Assembly: GCF_032818155.1 (NCBI RefSeq)
Contig: NZ_CP102589.1
Coordinates: 2,776,001-2,840,000, forward strand
DNA length: 64,000 nt
Source of the DNA: Niallia taxi
Lineage (GTDB): Bacteria > Bacillota > Bacilli > Bacillales > Cytobacillaceae
Reading direction: 5' to 3'
Below are positions 51,771 to 60,289 of the stretch, piece by piece (position 1 is the stretch's first letter; each line of letters opens with the position of its first letter). A program made the position numbers and the translations under genes. The notes beneath the pieces are model-generated. The model ran no database searches. It was not told the origin of the DNA and saw only the letters and a program-made list of their open reading frames with translations.

Positions 51771-52100
51771 TTACTTAAGTGGGCTGCCAGAAACTATATG
51801 CCAATGGAGATGCTTCGAATCTTGATATTTCCCTAAGTTTGTAATGACACGGCATGCTCCGTTTTCCTCTGTCACCATTTTTGCCGTTGTTTGAATAACA
51901 GTCATCAGTTCCAGTAATAAGGGATGATCACTTTCCTCCAGTGTTAGCAGGGAGGAAATATGCTTTTTCGGAATTGCTACAATATGAACTGGATAAAAAG
52001 GATTTGTATGATAATATGCCAACACATTGTCTGTTTCTAACACTTTCTTCACAATCGTTTTGCCACTCAGTACTTCCTCACAATAAAAATCCTCTGTCAT
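51771..52100 (-). CDS. HIT-family hydrolase
   Basis: Product of 109 residues. The signature H-x-H-x-H is present as SKHLHWHIVSG near the C-terminus, with YPVHIVAIPKKHISSLLTL as the typical N-terminal half. HIT proteins cleave nucleotide phosphoesters (Hint-like). The start at 52100 (MTEDFY) is chosen by GGCGGGG upstream. It follows lepB by 29 bp on the same strand. Confidence 0.85.
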   Translation of the reverse strand: MTEDFYCEEVLSGKTIVKKVLETDNVLAYYHTNPFYPVHIVAIPKKHISSLLTLEESDHPLLLELMTVIQTTAKMVTEENGACRVITNLGKYQDSKHLHWHIVSGSPLK

Positions 52101-52129
52101 CTTTTCAACCCCGCCTTCTTCAAATTTAA

Positions 52130-52687
52130 CTAGTTTACGAGATGAATATTTTTGATTGGCCAATAAACAATATTTGTAGTGCCGACAACTTTATTTGCTG
52201 GAACAAAGCCAATAACCCGGCTGTCTGTGCTATTCCTTCTATTATCACCAAGGACAAAAAAGGTGTTTTTTGGAACACGCTCATATCCTAACAAATTTGT
52301 TAATGTAAAGTTTTCCGTTAATAGCACTCCACTCCTGTATAGCTTCCGCAGTTCCTGTTTGTTATTTTCCAAATATGGTTCTTCATATGCTTTGCCATTT
52401 ATATAAAGTGTATCGTTTTTATACGCTATTTTATCGCCAGGCAAGCCAATGACTCTTTTTATATAATCCTCCTTTTCATTTGCGTGGAATACAATGATAT
52501 CAAACCGTTTAACCGTTCCCACCTTCGTTACAATCATCCTGTCTCCATTATCTAAAGAAGACTTCATTGATTCACCGTCCACAATTATCGGAACAAAGAT
52601 GAATAACCGGATAACCAGTACTGCAGCAATAGCAAACATGACTGATTTAAGCCATTCGTAGTTTTCATTGTTCAGCAAATTTTTCAA
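52130..52687 (-). CDS. lepB: Type I signal peptidase
   Basis: Product of 185 residues. One N-terminal membrane anchor (WLKSVMFAIAAVLVIRLFIF) then the catalytic Ser in VDGESMKSSLDNGDR and Lys in EDYIKRVIGLPGD, followed by LGDNRRNSTDSRVIGFV. It cleaves Sec signal peptides at the outer face of the membrane. A TTG start at 52687 is preferred because AAAGGTAGTGATAGG precedes it; a longer ATG version adds 19 residues. Paralogues are common in Bacillus (Sip proteins). Confidence 0.92.
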   Translation of the reverse strand: MKNLLNNENYEWLKSVMFAIAAVLVIRLFIFVPIIVDGESMKSSLDNGDRMIVTKVGTVKRFDIIVFHANEKEDYIKRVIGLPGDKIAYKNDTLYINGKAYEEPYLENNKQELRKLYRSGVLLTENFTLTNLLGYERVPKNTFFVLGDNRRNSTDSRVIGFVPANKVVGTTNIVYWPIKNIHLVN

Positions 52688-52811
52688 CCTATCACTACCT
52701 TTTATTCTTCTATTTACACCTATTATCGTACCATTTAATGGCATTAAATTGAACTAATTAAATATTACTGTAATGGAAATAATACACTTGTTGGCTATAG
52801 GAGGTATGAAA

Positions 52812-53273
52812 ATGAAAACCTGGAAAATGTATGTACTATTAATCGGACCAATGTTAACATTTTTTCTGTTTGGAGCAAAATCCTTTAGACGCTTTTTACC
52901 AACTGGTATGTTCAGCTCTCTTCTTATCACGCTAATCAGCGAGTTCTCTAAAACCTATAAGTGGTGGAAGGTCAAAAACCCGATTGTTCCAGGTATCGCC
53001 ACAGATATCACCTTTGTTTTCGGGCTATTTTTTACATTGAATTTATGGATCTTTAAATTAACTTATGAAAAACTTTGGCTTTATATTATCACGAATATCT
53101 TTGCAGACTATTTATTTGCGTACCCGCTTACAGCACTTGCTCAAAAATTTAAGATATATAAACTAGTCAACATGAAAAAAAGCCAGCTATTTGGACTCAG
53201 CTTAATTGTCGCTGCACTAAACTATGTATTTCACCGCTTTATTGTCGAGAAAGGAAAAAAGCAGATAAACTAG
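52812..53273 (+). CDS. CBO0543-family membrane protein
   Basis: Product of 153 residues with five hydrophobic helices: WKMYVLLIGPMLTFFLFGA, MFSSLLITLISEFSKTYKWWKVKNPIVPGIATDITFVFGLFFTLNLWIFKLTYEKLWLYI, and YLFAYPLTALAQKFKIYKLV, the family arrangement. Function unknown. The start at 52812 has ATAGGAGGT upstream; the ATG two codons earlier is too close to it. A third member of this kind lies at 47790-48793. Confidence 0.8.
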   Translation: MKTWKMYVLLIGPMLTFFLFGAKSFRRFLPTGMFSSLLITLISEFSKTYKWWKVKNPIVPGIATDITFVFGLFFTLNLWIFKLTYEKLWLYIITNIFADYLFAYPLTALAQKFKIYKLVNMKKSQLFGLSLIVAALNYVFHRFIVEKGKKQIN

Positions 53274-53571
53274 GCGATCATCTGCAATCATTAAGAGGTA
53301 GGAATTATCTCCCTGTGGTCTTATTTTTACTTAAAAAGGGATAACTTAATGTAATATCATTAGTCGGCAATTTACAGACAGCTTATAGATAAAAGGGTTT
53401 TTGCCGACTTATTTTACCGATTTAACGTATCCTACTTCAGGAGTTTTCTTAAAACTTAGTTTTTAAAAATAGCGAAATGGAGAAAGGACGATTTAAACAC
53501 CCACATGCTACTTCAGAGGAACACCAGAGCGCTATAAAACGAACTAATTTTAACGCTTACTATAATCCCTA
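53274..53571. other. Intergenic stretch without a clear gene
   Basis: About 300 bp. A 40-codon plus-strand frame at 53477-53599 (MEKGRFKHPHATSEEHQSAI...) lacks a ribosome binding site and overlaps the methyltransferase 3' end, so it is not called. No structural RNA or repeat is recognised. Confidence 0.5.
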
Positions 53572-54276
53572 TTATTCAAGTTTGCTTCGTCTGCAATAAA
53601 AGCCTTGAATCAGAAATGATCCGAAATAGCGACTAATCTCCGTAAAACCACACTCATGAAGGAGTTCAACCATTTGCTTATCAGAAATGACCTCTGTGCC
53701 CTTGCCAAAGTTTTGGGCAAAATCTAAAAATTCCTGCTCTGATACACCGTTTCCACACATATATTGCTTCCAAGCAGCCATATGCATTTCGAAGGATGTA
53801 CTTTTTAAGTCTCCAAAAATAGCTGCAACCAAAAAGGGCGCATCTGGTTTTAAGTGTTTTGCAATGTTTTTTAAGAACTTACGTTTATTGTCGATTCCCT
53901 TAATAAAATGAAGAACAAGTAAACAGGTTGCACCATCAAACCGTTCACTGCTTGAAAACTCTTCCCATTCTTGCTGCTGAAAACATATGTGCTTATTTAA
54001 TTCCGCTGTTCTGCTTTTAGCAAGCTCAAGCATAGGCTTTGAGGAATCCACTGCCATAAATGACCACTTAGAATCTGCTCCTAAAGCTAACAGCTCCTGG
54101 CCTCCTCCTGCACCAACAATTAAGATTGATTTTTCCTCCTCCTTATTGACTGACACTGACATTAGTTTGCTTGTTAGGTCATATAAAGTGGAGTATCCTG
54201 CTATTTTTCTTGATATTTTCTGTTCATATGTAATTACATTTGGCTCATGCCAGCTTTGTGCTAACCTATTTCCCAT
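53572..54276 (-). CDS. Class I SAM-dependent methyltransferase
   Basis: Product of 234 residues. The SAM-binding motif I is ILIVGAGGGQELLALG, acidic loop MAVDSSKPML, and post-motif FDGATCLLVLHFI. The flanking MAAWKQYMCGNGVSEQEF is typical of small-molecule methyltransferases. Start ATG at 54276 with TTAGGAGG upstream. Divergent from a LuxR-type gene with a near-perfect Fur box between, so its expression may respond to iron. Substrate unknown; no siderophore gene is adjacent. Confidence 0.85.
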   Translation of the reverse strand: MGNRLAQSWHEPNVITYEQKISRKIAGYSTLYDLTSKLMSVSVNKEEEKSILIVGAGGGQELLALGADSKWSFMAVDSSKPMLELAKSRTAELNKHICFQQQEWEEFSSSERFDGATCLLVLHFIKGIDNKRKFLKNIAKHLKPDAPFLVAAIFGDLKSTSFEMHMAAWKQYMCGNGVSEQEFLDFAQNFGKGTEVISDKQMVELLHECGFTEISRYFGSFLIQGFYCRRSKLE

Positions 54277-54343
54277 TAAATTTTCCTCCTAAACTCACAT
54301 GAGTTTTTTTATTTACCTTCTGTTCAGTTACAATTACAATAAA

Positions 54344-54364
54344 TGATATTGATAATCATTTTCA
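54344..54364. promoter_or_regulatory. Fur box between methyltransferase and LuxR genes
   Basis: Two overlapping 7-1-7 sites: TGATATTGATAATCA (54344-54358, 13 of 15) and TGATAATCATTTTCA (54350-54364, 14 of 15 to TGATAATNATTATCA). It overlaps a candidate plus-strand promoter, TTGATA near 54349-54354 and TGTAAT about 18 bp later. Confidence 0.75.
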
Positions 54365-54440
54365 GTTTAAGGTGTAATCTTATTAAATGTAATCCCAAAT
54401 TAGTGGGATATAAACTATTGAATTAGAAAGGAGGGATTTA

Positions 54441-55478
54441 ATGGCAACGAATTTTTCATCAGAGACAAACTCTATTCAAGAATTTTTGCATAAGTGCCTA
54501 GCTGATTTAAAAAAGAGGGTTTACTTTGATGCAGCGTGTTTTACGACAGTTGATACGGAAACATTGCTTTCGACTGGCGCTTATACCGATGACCTAATAG
54601 AAAAAATTCATCCTTATTTGTTTGAAAATGAATATTTAAAGCAGGATTTTAATCATTTTGAAGAGCTTTTAACAACAGCTACCAATATTGCTTTATTAAG
54701 CAACACGACAAATGGTGTGCTTGAACAGAGTGAACGATTCCGCGAAATTCTTTCTCCCGCAGGTTTTGCCGATGAATTACGTGCAGTCATTATTCATAAA
54801 GGTAAATGCTATGGATTTTTGACATTGCTTCGCAATATAGATAAAACAACCTTTACCAAAATGGATATAGAGGTGCTTGCTTCGCTTTTGCCACCTATCG
54901 CTGTTAACCTTTATAAGCTTCTTGCCTTCCCCCAAAAGCTTGAAAGTGACGTTAATTGGGCGAAAAGCATTATTCTTCTGGATGAGGATTTTCACATTAC
55001 CTCAGCAAACAATGAAGGATTTTTATTGGCCGACATGCTTCGGAAAGCTGAAAACATTAAAGCAAATGTATTACCACGTCCACTTCGAGCTGTCTGCATG
55101 AAAGCAAAGGCATTGATAACAAACAATGCAGAGGAAATGGAAGCAAAGATATGTTTGCATCCTTCTGCTGGTGAATTCCTGACAATTCATGCGACTGTAT
55201 TGCAATCAGACAAACAGCAATATGCGGTTTCCTGTCAACAAACAACACCACAGGAAATTCTAATTAAAACATCAGGCTATTATGGGCTCTCAGACAGGGA
55301 AAAACAACTAATATTCCATTTACTTCATGGTGATTCCACTAAAGAAATAGCGGCAGCGCTTTTTATTTCACCACACACTGTGCAGGATCATTTGAAGTCG
55401 ATTTTCGTAAAAACGGGTACAACGACTAGAGGTGAATTAATATGGGTGCTACTTAATAAGTATAATTTCTCCATATAA
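54441..55478 (+). CDS. LuxR-type regulator with GAF-like sensor domain
   Basis: Product of 345 residues. The N-terminal part (about 20-170) looks like a GAF/PAS sensor (YFDAACFTTVDTETLLSTGAY; YGFLTLLRNIDKTTFTKMDIEVLASLLPP). A middle region resembles a PAS-like sheet (IILLDEDFHITSANNEGFLLADML). The C-terminal LuxR helix-turn-helix is GLSDREKQLIFHLLHGDSTKEIAAALFISPHTVQDHLKSIFVKTGTTTRGEL. AAGGAGGG precedes the ATG. A Fur box is about 77-97 bp upstream. It may control the divergent methyltransferase gene. Confidence 0.87.
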   Translation: MATNFSSETNSIQEFLHKCLADLKKRVYFDAACFTTVDTETLLSTGAYTDDLIEKIHPYLFENEYLKQDFNHFEELLTTATNIALLSNTTNGVLEQSERFREILSPAGFADELRAVIIHKGKCYGFLTLLRNIDKTTFTKMDIEVLASLLPPIAVNLYKLLAFPQKLESDVNWAKSIILLDEDFHITSANNEGFLLADMLRKAENIKANVLPRPLRAVCMKAKALITNNAEEMEAKICLHPSAGEFLTIHATVLQSDKQQYAVSCQQTTPQEILIKTSGYYGLSDREKQLIFHLLHGDSTKEIAAALFISPHTVQDHLKSIFVKTGTTTRGELIWVLLNKYNFSI

Positions 55479-55509
55479 AAAAAGACTTCACAAAAGTGAA
55501 GTCTTTTTT
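55478..55509. terminator. Terminator between LuxR gene and YgjP-like gene
   Basis: AAAAAAGACTTCAC (55478-55491) / GTGAAGTCTTTTTT (55496-55509), 14-bp stem, AAAA loop, T runs on both strands. Confidence 0.85.
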
Positions 55510-55524
55510 AGGATAGCTTATATT

Positions 55525-56232
55525 TTAAACAGTCATTTTCCAGTTTGAAAAAGCCAACCAGTTTTCTTTTTGTTTATAATCTGGCATTATTTTTCCTACA
55601 AGACGCCAAAACGAGCGATCATGGTTTAAATGAACCATGTGACACATTTCGTGAATAACTACATAATCAATCACATCACGGGGTGCCATGGCCAGCTTCC
55701 AATTGAAGGTTAAGCGCAGGTTGGAGTCACAGGTCCCCCAGTTCGTTTTACTATCTGTAATTCGTACAGAACGGGGTTTCGTTTTAAAATTACTTTGATA
55801 AATAGAAATGCTCTTCTCCACTAAGGCCTTACACTGCTGATAATAAAACCGCCTTAATGCTTGTTTGCTCTTTTCCTCATTTAACTGTGTCACATATATA
55901 TACAGTATTTCTTGTTCAAATACAACATAATCCTGACTAATAGTAGCATCTTGGACGATTTTTATAGGATATGATTTGCCTAAGTAAAGAAAGCTTTCAT
56001 TATTTTCATACAGCTTTTCTTGTGGGCCATTCATTCTAGCCTTTATTTCTGCCAATTTTTCCTGGATAAGTTCCCATCTGTTTTCTAATGCTTGAAGTAT
56101 TTTTTCATCAGGTGTCTTTTTCGGAGCTTGAACCTCAATTTCCCCATAGCTGTTCATTGTTATCCCGATAGAAGTTCGGTTTTTGTATTTCACCTCATAC
56201 TTTATAGTCGAACCTGAGTAAGTATGTAACAT
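55525..56232 (-). CDS. YgjP/WLM-type metallopeptidase
   Basis: Product of 235 residues, M48/YgjP-like: the zinc motif VIHEMCHMVHLNHDRSFWRLV (HEMxH, with the third ligand histidine downstream as in WLM domains) is near the C-terminus, and SVRITDSKTNWGTCDSNLRLTFNWKLAMAPRDVIDYV precedes it. The N-terminal half is a beta-rich domain. Probably a cytosolic protease-related protein of unknown substrate. It is followed by a DUF1456 gene upstream on the same strand (30 bp apart). Confidence 0.85.
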   Translation of the reverse strand: MLHTYSGSTIKYEVKYKNRTSIGITMNSYGEIEVQAPKKTPDEKILQALENRWELIQEKLAEIKARMNGPQEKLYENNESFLYLGKSYPIKIVQDATISQDYVVFEQEILYIYVTQLNEEKSKQALRRFYYQQCKALVEKSISIYQSNFKTKPRSVRITDSKTNWGTCDSNLRLTFNWKLAMAPRDVIDYVVIHEMCHMVHLNHDRSFWRLVGKIMPDYKQKENWLAFSNWKMTV

Positions 56233-56262
56233 TTCTCATCACCTGCATAAGCATTTATGCCC

Positions 56263-56760
56263 TTATCCTCTATATTTAACTGCCAGTCCTTTTAGGAAGT
56301 TTCTAGCGAATTTATCTCCGCACTCTTTATAATTTTTATGGCCCTCTTTTCGTAATAAAGCACCTAATTCTCCTTTTGTTACTGTTAGTCCTGCGTTTTC
56401 AAAAATATCTAGCATATCATCAGTTGTTAATGACATGGCTATTTTGACTCTTTTTAAAAGAAGATTATTTATATGCTCCCTTTTTGGAGAGGATTGGGCT
56501 GGTGGATTAGGCATTCCTGGTTTAGGCTCTTGTACTCCCCTTTTGTAAATAATTAGTCCATTTAAAAAGGAATCAAACATACTTGTTGTACATTGTAATT
56601 TGTCGTCATTTTCCTCTTCCTCATCATCTGACTTTGTGAGTATTTCGATCACTTCAGGCACCGTTACGTCAACACCGCCAAGCTTAAAAATCTCTACCAT
56701 TTCTTTATTCTTTATTTCCAAAGCATATCTTAAGCGAATAACCATATCTTGAATTTCCAT
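56263..56760 (-). CDS. DUF1456 family protein
   Basis: Product of 165 residues made of two DUF1456 repeats (about 1-75: VIRLRYALEIKNKEMVEIFKLGGVDVTVPEVIEIL; about 95-160: LLLKRVKIAMSLTTDDMLDIFENAGLTVTKGELGALLRKEGHKNYKECGDKFARNFLKGL), separated by an acidic and proline-rich linker. YehS of E. coli is similar. Function unknown. ATG after AAGGAGTTTAT. Confidence 0.85.
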   Translation of the reverse strand: MEIQDMVIRLRYALEIKNKEMVEIFKLGGVDVTVPEVIEILTKSDDEEEENDDKLQCTTSMFDSFLNGLIIYKRGVQEPKPGMPNPPAQSSPKREHINNLLLKRVKIAMSLTTDDMLDIFENAGLTVTKGELGALLRKEGHKNYKECGDKFARNFLKGLAVKYRG

Positions 56761-56985
56761 TATGTATAAACTCCTTGTATTTAATAGTATCTTTAGTAAC
56801 TAACAGGTACTTAATTTTAGTATAACTAATACTTCTTCGCAACAACCTGACTAGGTTTGTAAGCTGTAAAAATAATTTGCCTTAGCAGCAAATAATGAAA
56901 AATGGCAAGAATGAGTTCAGGATAACTGTTCTCACACCTGCCAACTAAATATATTCAAATAATTGCTAACTTTCTTAAGGTCCTA

Positions 56986-57972
56986 TCAATCAATTGTTTC
57001 TTCTATATTCTTCTCGAAATGATCAAGCATTGCTCGTACTTCATCAGAAGTAGCTGTGCTCATCAATTGATTCCTTAATTCACCTGCACCTCTAAAGCCC
57101 TTCACATAAATCTTAAAGAAGCGATGTAATGCTTTAAATGAACGTGTCTCTAGCTCTTTAGAATATTTATCATGCAAATCAAGATGCAATCTTAAAAGGT
57201 TAAGTAACTCTTTACTGCTATGCTCTTTTGGCTCTTTTTCAAAGGCAAATGGATTTTTAAAGATACCGCGCCCAATCATAACTCCATCAATGTCATATTT
57301 TTTTGCCAGCTCCAAGCCAGTTTGATAGTCAGGTATATCACCATTTATCGTCAACAATGTATTTGGGGCAATTTCGTCGCGGAGCTTTTTAATCTCTGGA
57401 ATCATCTCCCAATGCGCATCTACTTGGCTCATCTCCTTGCGTGTACGCAGATGAATCGACAGATTAGCAATATCTTGTTTGAAGATATGTGTCAACCAGT
57501 CACGCCATTCGTCTAGTTCAGTATAGCCAAGTCTAGTTTTCACGCTAACAGGTAATCCTCCTGCTTTTGCTGCTTGGATGATTTCTGCAGCAACATCAGG
57601 ACGGAGGATAAGACCGCTCCCCTTACCCTTAGATGCCACATTCGGTACAGGACAGCCCATATTGATATCGACGCCCCGAAATCCAAGTTCTGCCATCCCA
57701 ATACTCATTTGGCGGAAATTCTCAGGTCTATCTCCCCATATATGTGCAACCATTGGCTGTTCATCCTCTGTAAAAGTCAAACGGCCACGCACACTTTGCT
57801 TCCCATCTGGGTGACAATAGCTCTCTGTATTTGTAAACTCTGTGAAGAATACATCTGGTCTAGCTGCTTCACTTACTACATGACGGAAAACAACATCCGT
57901 CACCTCTTCCATTGGTGCAAGTACAAAAAATGGTCGTGGTAGGTCACGCCAAAAATTATTTGTCATAGTCAT
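56986..57972 (-). CDS. tRNA-dihydrouridine synthase
   Basis: Product of 328 residues, Dus family FMN enzyme. [15 protein letters not shown], the [19 protein letters not shown] motif with the catalytic cysteine, and [18 protein letters not shown] are present, then a C-terminal helical RNA-recognition domain. It reduces uridines in tRNA D-loops. ATG 57972 is chosen (GAGAGG 8 nt upstream); TTG 57978 is possible. It lies beside the tRNA operon but is transcribed from the far side of the tRNA terminator. Confidence 0.9.
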   Translation of the reverse strand: MTMTNNFWRDLPRPFFVLAPMEEVTDVVFRHVVSEAARPDVFFTEFTNTESYCHPDGKQSVRGRLTFTEDEQPMVAHIWGDRPENFRQMSIGMAELGFRGVDINMGCPVPNVASKGKGSGLILRPDVAAEIIQAAKAGGLPVSVKTRLGYTELDEWRDWLTHIFKQDIANLSIHLRTRKEMSQVDAHWEMIPEIKKLRDEIAPNTLLTINGDIPDYQTGLELAKKYDIDGVMIGRGIFKNPFAFEKEPKEHSSKELLNLLRLHLDLHDKYSKELETRSFKALHRFFKIYVKGFRGAGELRNQLMSTATSDEVRAMLDHFEKNIEETID

Positions 57973-58114
57973 ATTCAAATCCTCTCTCAGGTTTGGGATA
58001 TTATGTTAGTTTTGTCCTATCTATATTAAAAAATCAAACATGTTTTTTCTTATCTATCACTTATACCATGCTTTAATACTTATTATCAATGAATAGGTAA
58101 TCTACTATCAACAA

Positions 58115-58149
58115 ATAAAAAACGCTCCTTACAAAGTGTAAGAAACGTT
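58115..58149 (-). terminator. Terminator of the tRNA operon
   Basis: AACGCTCCTTACA (58121-58133) / TGTAAGAAACGTT (58137-58149) with two mismatches, followed on the minus strand by a T run (58122-58115). Confidence 0.7.
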
Positions 58150-58181
58150 CATTTCACTGTAATAGCATACAGTCAAGTTAA

Positions 58182-58262
58182 TACCGGTGGCCGGGGTCGA
58201 ACCGGCACTCCAGAGGAACACGATTTTGAGTCGTGCGCGTCTGCCAATTCCGCCACACCGGC
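58182..58262 (-). tRNA. tRNA-Leu (CAA)
   Basis: Anticodon stem CACGA/TCGTG with loop CTCAAAA (anticodon CAA), a long variable arm and the TTCGA T-loop. G1-U72 acceptor end as in Bacillus. The CCA end is not encoded, unlike the other ten tRNAs here. Last in the operon. Confidence 0.93.
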
Positions 58263-58270
58263 ATAATTGG

Positions 58271-58341
58271 AGCGGGTGATGAGAATCGAACTCACGACAT
58301 CAGCTTGGAAGGCTGAGGTTTTACCATTAAACTACACCCGC
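58271..58341 (-). tRNA. tRNA-Gly (TCC)
   Basis: Cloverleaf GCGGGTG/CACCCGC with anticodon TCC in CTTCCAA; CCA encoded at 58270-58268. Confidence 0.94.
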
Positions 58342-58355
58342 GAATTAAATAATGG

Positions 58356-58429
58356 CGGTCCGGACGGGACTCGAACCCGCGACCTCCTGCGTGACAGGCA
58401 GGCATTCTAACCAGCTGAACTACCGGACC
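58356..58429 (-). tRNA. tRNA-Asp (GTC)
   Basis: Cloverleaf GGTCCGG/CCGGACC, anticodon GTC in CTGTCAC, CCA encoded. Confidence 0.94.
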
Positions 58430-58454
58430 ATATATAATTTTCAAGTAAAAATGG

Positions 58455-58544
58455 AGGAGGAAAGGGGATTCGAACCCCTGCGCGGTTTGACCCGCCTGTC
58501 GGTTTTCAAGACCGATCCCTTCAGCCGGACTTGGGTATTCCTCC
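58455..58544 (-). tRNA. tRNA-Ser (TGA)
   Basis: Acceptor GGAGGAA/TTCCTCC, anticodon TGA in CTTGAAA, long variable arm, CCA encoded. Confidence 0.94.
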
Positions 58545-58551
58545 GTTTTGG

Positions 58552-58624
58552 TGGAGCCTAGCGGGATCGAACCGCTGACCTCCTGCGTGCAAGGCAGGCG
58601 CTCTCCCAGCTGAGCTAAGGCCCC
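58552..58624 (-). tRNA. tRNA-Ala (TGC)
   Basis: Acceptor GGGGCCT/AGGCTCC (G-U included), anticodon TGC in CTTGCAC, CCA encoded. Confidence 0.94.
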
Positions 58625-58643
58625 AAAACGTAAATCTATATGG

Positions 58644-58717
<74 letters not shown>

Positions 58718-58745
58718 ATTTTTTTAAATTTATAAGTAATTCTGG

Positions 58746-58817
58746 AGCGGAAGACGGGGTTCGAACCCGCGACCCCCACCTTGGCAAGGTGATGTTCTAC
58801 CACTGAACTACTTCCGC
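58746..58817 (-). tRNA. tRNA-Gly (GCC)
   Basis: Acceptor GCGGAAG/CTTCCGC, anticodon GCC in TTGCCAA, CCA encoded. Confidence 0.94.
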
Positions 58818-58834
58818 ATATTAAAATTAATTGG

Positions 58835-58916
58835 TGCGGGTGAAGGGAGTCGAACCCCCACGCCTTGCGGCGCTAGATCCTAAGTCTAGTGCGTCTGCCA
58901 ATTCCGCCACACCCGC
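58835..58916 (-). tRNA. tRNA-Leu (TAG)
   Basis: Acceptor GCGGGTG/CACCCGC, anticodon TAG in CTTAGGA, long variable arm, CCA encoded. Confidence 0.94.
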
Positions 58917-58934
58917 AAATTAATTTATCAATGG

Positions 58935-59007
<73 letters not shown>

Positions 59008-59015
59008 ATATATGG

Positions 59016-59088
59016 TGGAGGATGACGGGATCGAACCGCCGACCCTCTGCTTGTAAGGCAGATGCTCTCCCAGCTGAGCTAATCCTCC
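59016..59088 (-). tRNA. tRNA-Val (TAC)
   Basis: Acceptor GGAGGAT/ATCCTCC, anticodon TAC in CTTACAA, CCA encoded. Confidence 0.94.
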
Positions 59089-59097
59089 GAATATTGG

Positions 59098-59169
59098 TGA
59101 CCCATACGGGATTCGAACCCGTGTTACCGCCGTGAAAGGGCGGTGTCTTAACCGCTTGACCAATGGGCC
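59098..59169 (-). tRNA. tRNA-Glu (TTC)
   Basis: Acceptor GGCCCAT/ATGGGTC, anticodon TTC in CTTTCAC, CCA encoded. First in the operon, about 60 bp after the promoter. Confidence 0.94.
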
Positions 59170-59232
59170 ATATTTTCATTTTCCATTGCTGATTCATCGT
59201 TTATTTCGTTTGTTGTTTCAGCGACAAGGATT

Positions 59233-59261
59233 ATTATATAAAGTAATAAACAAATCGTCAA
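59233..59261 (-). promoter_or_regulatory. Promoter of the tRNA operon
   Basis: Minus-strand TTGACG (59261-59256), 17-bp spacer, TATAAT (59238-59233): a near-consensus sigma-A promoter, as expected for stable RNA. No rRNA gene is upstream in this window. Confidence 0.85.
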
Positions 59262-59338
59262 TACGTTTTTTAATATTTTTTTATTTTTTTTGAAGTTATT
59301 CTTATAAATGCTGTTTAAGCTTAATAATTATAACAAAA

Positions 59339-59689
59339 AAGAGGCTGGGACAAAACAAAAGATAAGCTTTCTAAACACGAATAATAGAATTACAACTAAA
59401 ATTTGAAAAATGAAGGTTGTGTCTAAATAAAATTTTGAGTTAAAGTTAGTTCGTTTCATTGCGCTGCACCCACTCGCTTTCCGCGGGGAGGTATGGAGCC
59501 TCCTCGTCTTCGCCTGCGGGGTCTCATCCTTTCCTCTATTTCCCTTAGTAGTCGAGTGGCCTCCGATCCATTCCACTAAAATTTCTAATTTTTTGTATTT
59601 AAACTAAAAACAAAAAACCGAACTATTTAATCAATAGTTGATTAAGTAGTTCGGTCTAGCTGGTTCACATACTTATGTCCCAGCCTCTT
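59339..59689. repeat. Repeat element with terminal inverted repeats
   Basis: AAGAGGCTGGGACA (59339-59352) and TGTCCCAGCCTCTT (59676-59689) form perfect 14-bp terminal inverted repeats around about 320 bp. Inside is a GC-rich block with its own palindrome, CCACTCG (59470-59476) / CGAGTGG (59553-59559), with CGCGGGGAGG and GCCTCCTCGTC sequences, unlike the AT-rich surroundings. I recall similar GCACCCACTCG blocks in other Bacillaceae genomes. There is no transposase; a MITE-like or REP-like element is the best guess. Confidence 0.6.
59610..59655 (-). terminator. Terminator of the GMC-oxidoreductase operon
   Basis: 18-bp stem 59617-59634 / 59638-59655 with one G-U pair and a TAG loop; on the minus strand it is followed by TTTTTTG. 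It lies inside the repeat element. Confidence 0.75.
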
Positions 59690-59699
59690 CCATTCTATC

Positions 59700-60227
59700 T
59701 TATTGTTTGTAAAAAGGTGGAACACGCAGCCATTCATGTTCATCCAAGTATTGTTTAACCGTCATACCTGCAATTGTCTTTTTCAAAATAAATTTTGAAA
59801 ACAATAAACCGACATCTGCCCGAATCGATTCCGTCAGCCCCCTTGCCCCGTAATTAACACCTGCAGCTAAGTTATAGGAAAGTAGATTAGCCATTTCTTC
59901 ATCATTCAGCTTAGCACCAGCTGGAATATCTTGAAAATCCCCAAGTGGTTTTTGAGGCGTAGTCGGTGGTAGTGGAACTCCTTCCTTTTTTAAAAATTCC
60001 TGCAGCTCATCTCGCATTGGAATATGTATTGTGTCTGTTATATCCTTTATCAAAGACTTCAATTTCGGGTCTTGCGCTAAATTATAGGATATTTCTTCAT
60101 TACGAAGTGTCGTTTCTGTAGCTAACAAGTAAAACCACAAATTAGAGACTTCCATAACGTTTAAAGGCTTTTTTTCGCCATCCAAAAATGGCGCAAATGC
60201 ATCATGCATAACATCCATCAGTTTCAT
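59700..60227 (-). CDS. DUF3231 family protein, single-domain form
   Basis: Product of 175 residues with one DUF3231 domain: VMEVSNLWFYLLATETTLRNEEISYNLAQDPKLKSLIKDITD, then a proline-rich middle (EGVPLPPTTPQKPLG) and ANLLSYNLAAGVNYGARGLTESIRADVGLLFSKFILKK. Half the length of the two-domain paralogue at 11681-12718. RBS ATAGGTGGG. It is the last gene of a three-gene operon with a GMC oxidoreductase, 62 bp apart. Function unknown, probably sporulation-linked by family distribution. Confidence 0.85.
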   Translation of the reverse strand: MKLMDVMHDAFAPFLDGEKKPLNVMEVSNLWFYLLATETTLRNEEISYNLAQDPKLKSLIKDITDTIHIPMRDELQEFLKKEGVPLPPTTPQKPLGDFQDIPAGAKLNDEEMANLLSYNLAAGVNYGARGLTESIRADVGLLFSKFILKKTIAGMTVKQYLDEHEWLRVPPFYKQ

Positions 60228-60289
60228 ATAAAAATCCCACCTATCTTAAGATGTTTTTCTTAATTTTTCCGAAATGGCCAAAAAACATG

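Noticed and set aside
53477..53599. 40-codon plus-strand frame after the CBO0543-like gene
   Set aside because: No ribosome binding site and it overlaps the 3' end of the methyltransferase gene on the other strand.
59328..59576. 82-codon minus-strand frame in the repeat element
   Set aside because: It follows the palindromic repeat and has no ribosome binding site or family resemblance.
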